A stretch of 6,827 bases of DNA from an uncultured Rubrobacteraceae bacterium (GTDB lineage Bacteria > Actinomycetota > Rubrobacteria > Rubrobacterales > Rubrobacteraceae). Made by a program: the position numbers and the translations under genes. This document shows positions 5,445-6,827 of this stretch, in pieces. A model generated the notes under the pieces. It was not told the origin of the DNA and searched no databases. It saw only the letters and a program-made list of their open reading frames with translations. The DNA lies in NCBI GenBank assembly GCA_902805985.1, contig CADCUW010000180.1, forward strand, positions 1 through 6,827. Reading direction: 5' to 3'. Numbering within the stretch: position 1 is the stretch's first letter; each line of letters starts with the position of its first letter.

Positions 5445-6203
5445 ATGTTGGTCGATTCGCACACGCACCTCTTGCGGCTCGAGGTCTCGCCGGAGGACGC
5501 GGTCAGGGAGGCCGCCGAGGCCGGGGTCGGGGCGGTGGTGAACATCGGGACCGAGGTTGCGGACTCGCGACGGGGGGTGGAGCTAGCGGCCGTGCTGCCA
5601 AACGTGTACTCGACCGCCGGTATTCACCCGCACAACGCGGGGACCTACACCGCCAGCGACCTCGAGGCGCTCGCGGAGCTCTCGGAGATGCCCGGGGTCG
5701 TGGCGCTCGGGGAGGTGGGGCTCGACTACTACCGGTCCGAGTGGTCCAGGGAGGTGCAGCAGGCCCTGTTCGAGGACGCCATCTCGCTCGCGAACGACAA
5801 CCGGCTGCCACTCGTGATCCACTCTAGGGAGGCCTTCGCCGACACGATGGCCTCCCTGGGACGTGCCAGGGTGCCGGTCGTCCTCCACTGCTTTGAGGGC
5901 GGGGACCGGGAGGTCAGGGAGGCGACCGAGCGCGGCTACTACGTCGGCCTCGCGGGCAATATCACCTACAAGAACAACGAGACGGCCAAAATGCTGCGCC
6001 TCATAAACGAGGACCGCATCCTCGTGGAGACCGACGCCCCGTACCTTAGCCCCCAGCCCGTGCGCGGCACGAAGAACGCGCCGAAGAACGTCGCCCACAC
6101 GGCCCGCTTCGTCGCCGAGAGGCTCGGGATGGAAGACGAGGAGTTCGCCACCCTAACCACCCGCAACGCCCGAAACTTCTACGGCCTCCCGCTCGAAGTG
6201 TGA
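5445..6203 (+). CDS. tatD: TatD-family metal-dependent DNase
   Basis: TatD proteins are TIM-barrel amidohydrolase-type nucleases. Family members act as 3'-5' exonucleases or endonucleases on DNA and are linked to DNA repair and DNA degradation. From ATG 5445 the protein has 252 residues, within the usual 250-265, and begins with the hallmark MLVDSHTHL. All expected metal ligands are visible: H6 and H8 (HTH), E90 in ALGEVGLDYY, H126 in VIHSR, H148 in LHCFEGG, and D197 in ETDAPYLSP. The late RGTKNAP (207-213) and the NARNFYGL tail are also family-typical. An in-frame ATG at 5403 would add 14 residues, but it is part of the -10 box. TatD beside ksgA is a common bacterial arrangement; the metG and rnmV genes often found in that cluster are absent here. 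Family is firm; precise substrate is not shown by sequence. Confidence 0.94.
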   Translation: MLVDSHTHLLRLEVSPEDAVREAAEAGVGAVVNIGTEVADSRRGVELAAVLPNVYSTAGIHPHNAGTYTASDLEALAELSEMPGVVALGEVGLDYYRSEWSREVQQALFEDAISLANDNRLPLVIHSREAFADTMASLGRARVPVVLHCFEGGDREVREATERGYYVGLAGNITYKNNETAKMLRLINEDRILVETDAPYLSPQPVRGTKNAPKNVAHTARFVAERLGMEDEEFATLTTRNARNFYGLPLEV

Positions 6204-6302
6204 GTACGGGGGCCCCCTGGTCGGATCCCGGACGGTGGGAAGCCCTGACTTCGGGTGAGGGGTGCCAGATCTGCCAGGACGGCGGCCCTCGGAAGGTCGT
6301 GA
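6204..6302 (+). other. tatD-ksgA spacer with palindrome, hairpin and short direct repeat
   Basis: This 99-base non-coding gap holds three small structures. GGGGGCCCCC (6208-6217) is a perfect palindrome. A hairpin is formed by CCCTGAC (6243-6249) and GTGAGGG (6255-6261), six pairs with one G-G mismatch, around a TTCGG loop. TGCCAG occurs twice (6263-6268 and 6272-6277), separated by ATC. No T-run follows the hairpin and no TATAAT-like box is present, so it looks like a structured intercistronic or leader region rather than a terminator plus promoter. Confidence 0.45.
6291..6296 (+). promoter_or_regulatory. Ribosome binding site deciding the ksgA start
   Basis: GGAAGG sits 6 bases before GTG 6303. 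The next in-frame candidate, TTG 6309, would be 12 bases away, which is less favourable. An in-frame TGA at 6300-6302 excludes any start further upstream. Confidence 0.6.
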
Positions 6303-6827
6303 GTGTCATTGGCTGATCCCGTAAGACCCAAGAAGAAGTTTGGACAGCACTTCCTCAAGGACCCCAACACGGCCAGGATCGTCGCCTCCGGCGTCACAGA
6401 CGACGATGTGGTGCTCGAGATCGGGCCCGGACGGGGCTTTCTGACGGGCTTTCTGGCCGAGAGGGCGAGGCTCGTCCACGCCGTCGAGATCGACCGGGAC
6501 GTCCTTCCCGCGCTGCGGCAGGCCGTGGCCGGCCGGCCCAACGTCCGGGTCCACGAGGGCGACGCCATGCGCTTCGACTACGCGGGCCTAGAGCCCGCCC
6601 CGAACGCGATGGTCGCCAACCTTCCGTATAACGTGGCCTCGCCGCTCGTGCTGATGTTGCTGGAGCGGGTGGAGAGCCTGCGGACTTTACGGTTCATGGC
6701 GCAACTGGAGGTGGCCCGCCGGATGGCGGCGGTGCGGGGGACGAAGGACTACGCCTCGTACGCCGTGCTCGTCGGGTTGCTGGCGACGGTGAAGGTCCTG
6801 CACAAAGTGCCGCCGACGGTCTTCGAT
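6303..6827 (+). CDS. ksgA: KsgA/RsmA 16S rRNA adenine dimethyltransferase, 5' part (cut by window end)
   Basis: KsgA dimethylates the two adjacent adenines A1518 and A1519 in helix 45 of 16S rRNA, a late checkpoint in 30S assembly; its loss is known to give kasugamycin resistance. The visible 175 codons run open to the window edge, so roughly the last third is missing. Motifs from GTG 6303: the N-terminal KKKFGQHFL (10-18); SAM-binding motif I EIGPGRGFLT (39-48); acidic E62 in VEID; GDAM with D88; and the catalytic NLPYN (106-110). After that come QLEVARRMAA and KDYASYAVLV, where most relatives have QKEVA; the Lys to Leu change is noted but is not in the active centre. Start GTG 6303 is set by the upstream in-frame stop and the ribosome binding site. 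It is probably co-transcribed with tatD from the 5394-5404 promoter. Confidence 0.94.
   Translation, partial: MSLADPVRPKKKFGQHFLKDPNTARIVASGVTDDDVVLEIGPGRGFLTGFLAERARLVHAVEIDRDVLPALRQAVAGRPNVRVHEGDAMRFDYAGLEPAPNAMVANLPYNVASPLVLMLLERVESLRTLRFMAQLEVARRMAAVRGTKDYASYAVLVGLLATVKVLHKVPPTVFD

Noticed and set aside
1..6827. A novel defence system, mobile element or CRISPR array
   Set aside because: All coding space is taken by well-known housekeeping families on one strand. I saw no transposase, integrase, direct-repeat array, target-site duplication or change in base composition.

Overview
The window is a stretch of ordinary chromosome from a high-GC bacterium. All genes are on the + strand and tightly packed. 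Start codons are mixed: ATG for the PLD protein, rsmI and tatD, GTG for the ROK kinase and ksgA, and probably TTG for recJ. The genes are very GC-rich but still use AGG (Arg) and ATA (Ile) codons freely. That fits Rubrobacter-like deep actinobacteria better than Streptomyces or Mycobacterium. This assignment is an inference from composition and protein style, not a database match.

Layout. (1) Positions 3-473 hold the 3' end of a DUF697-like membrane protein whose start lies outside the window. (2) Positions 514-1770 encode a membrane-anchored phospholipase D / cardiolipin synthase family protein. It has its own promoter, whose -10 box lies so close to the ATG that the mRNA is probably leaderless. 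(3) Positions 1771-1898 are non-coding. They hold two G+C-rich hairpin structures, the second followed by five Ts (likely terminator), and then the recJ promoter. (4) Positions 1945-5360 form a three-gene operon: recJ (5'-3' single-strand exonuclease), a ROK-family sugar kinase overlapping recJ by one base, and rsmI (16S rRNA C1402 2'-O-methyltransferase) three bases further on. (5) A second promoter, sharing a 12-base identical core with the recJ promoter, drives tatD (metal-dependent DNase, 5445-6203). (6) After a 99-base spacer with a UUCG-type hairpin comes ksgA (16S rRNA A1518/A1519 dimethyltransferase, from 6303), cut by the end of the window.

How the genes fit together. RsmI and KsgA both modify 16S rRNA near the decoding site of the 30S subunit. 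RecJ and TatD are both nucleases linked to DNA repair or turnover. The ROK kinase (probably glucokinase) is a metabolic gene inside this information-processing group. The rsmI/tatD/ksgA grouping is common in bacteria; recJ plus a ROK kinase directly before rsmI is less familiar to me.

I found no mobile element, CRISPR array, tRNA, rRNA or defence system, and no evidence of a new multi-gene system. The points most worth checking are fine-scale: the paired promoter cores with identical spacing to the proposed starts, the leaderless PLD gene, an altered first HKD motif in the PLD protein, and the structured terminator region before recJ.
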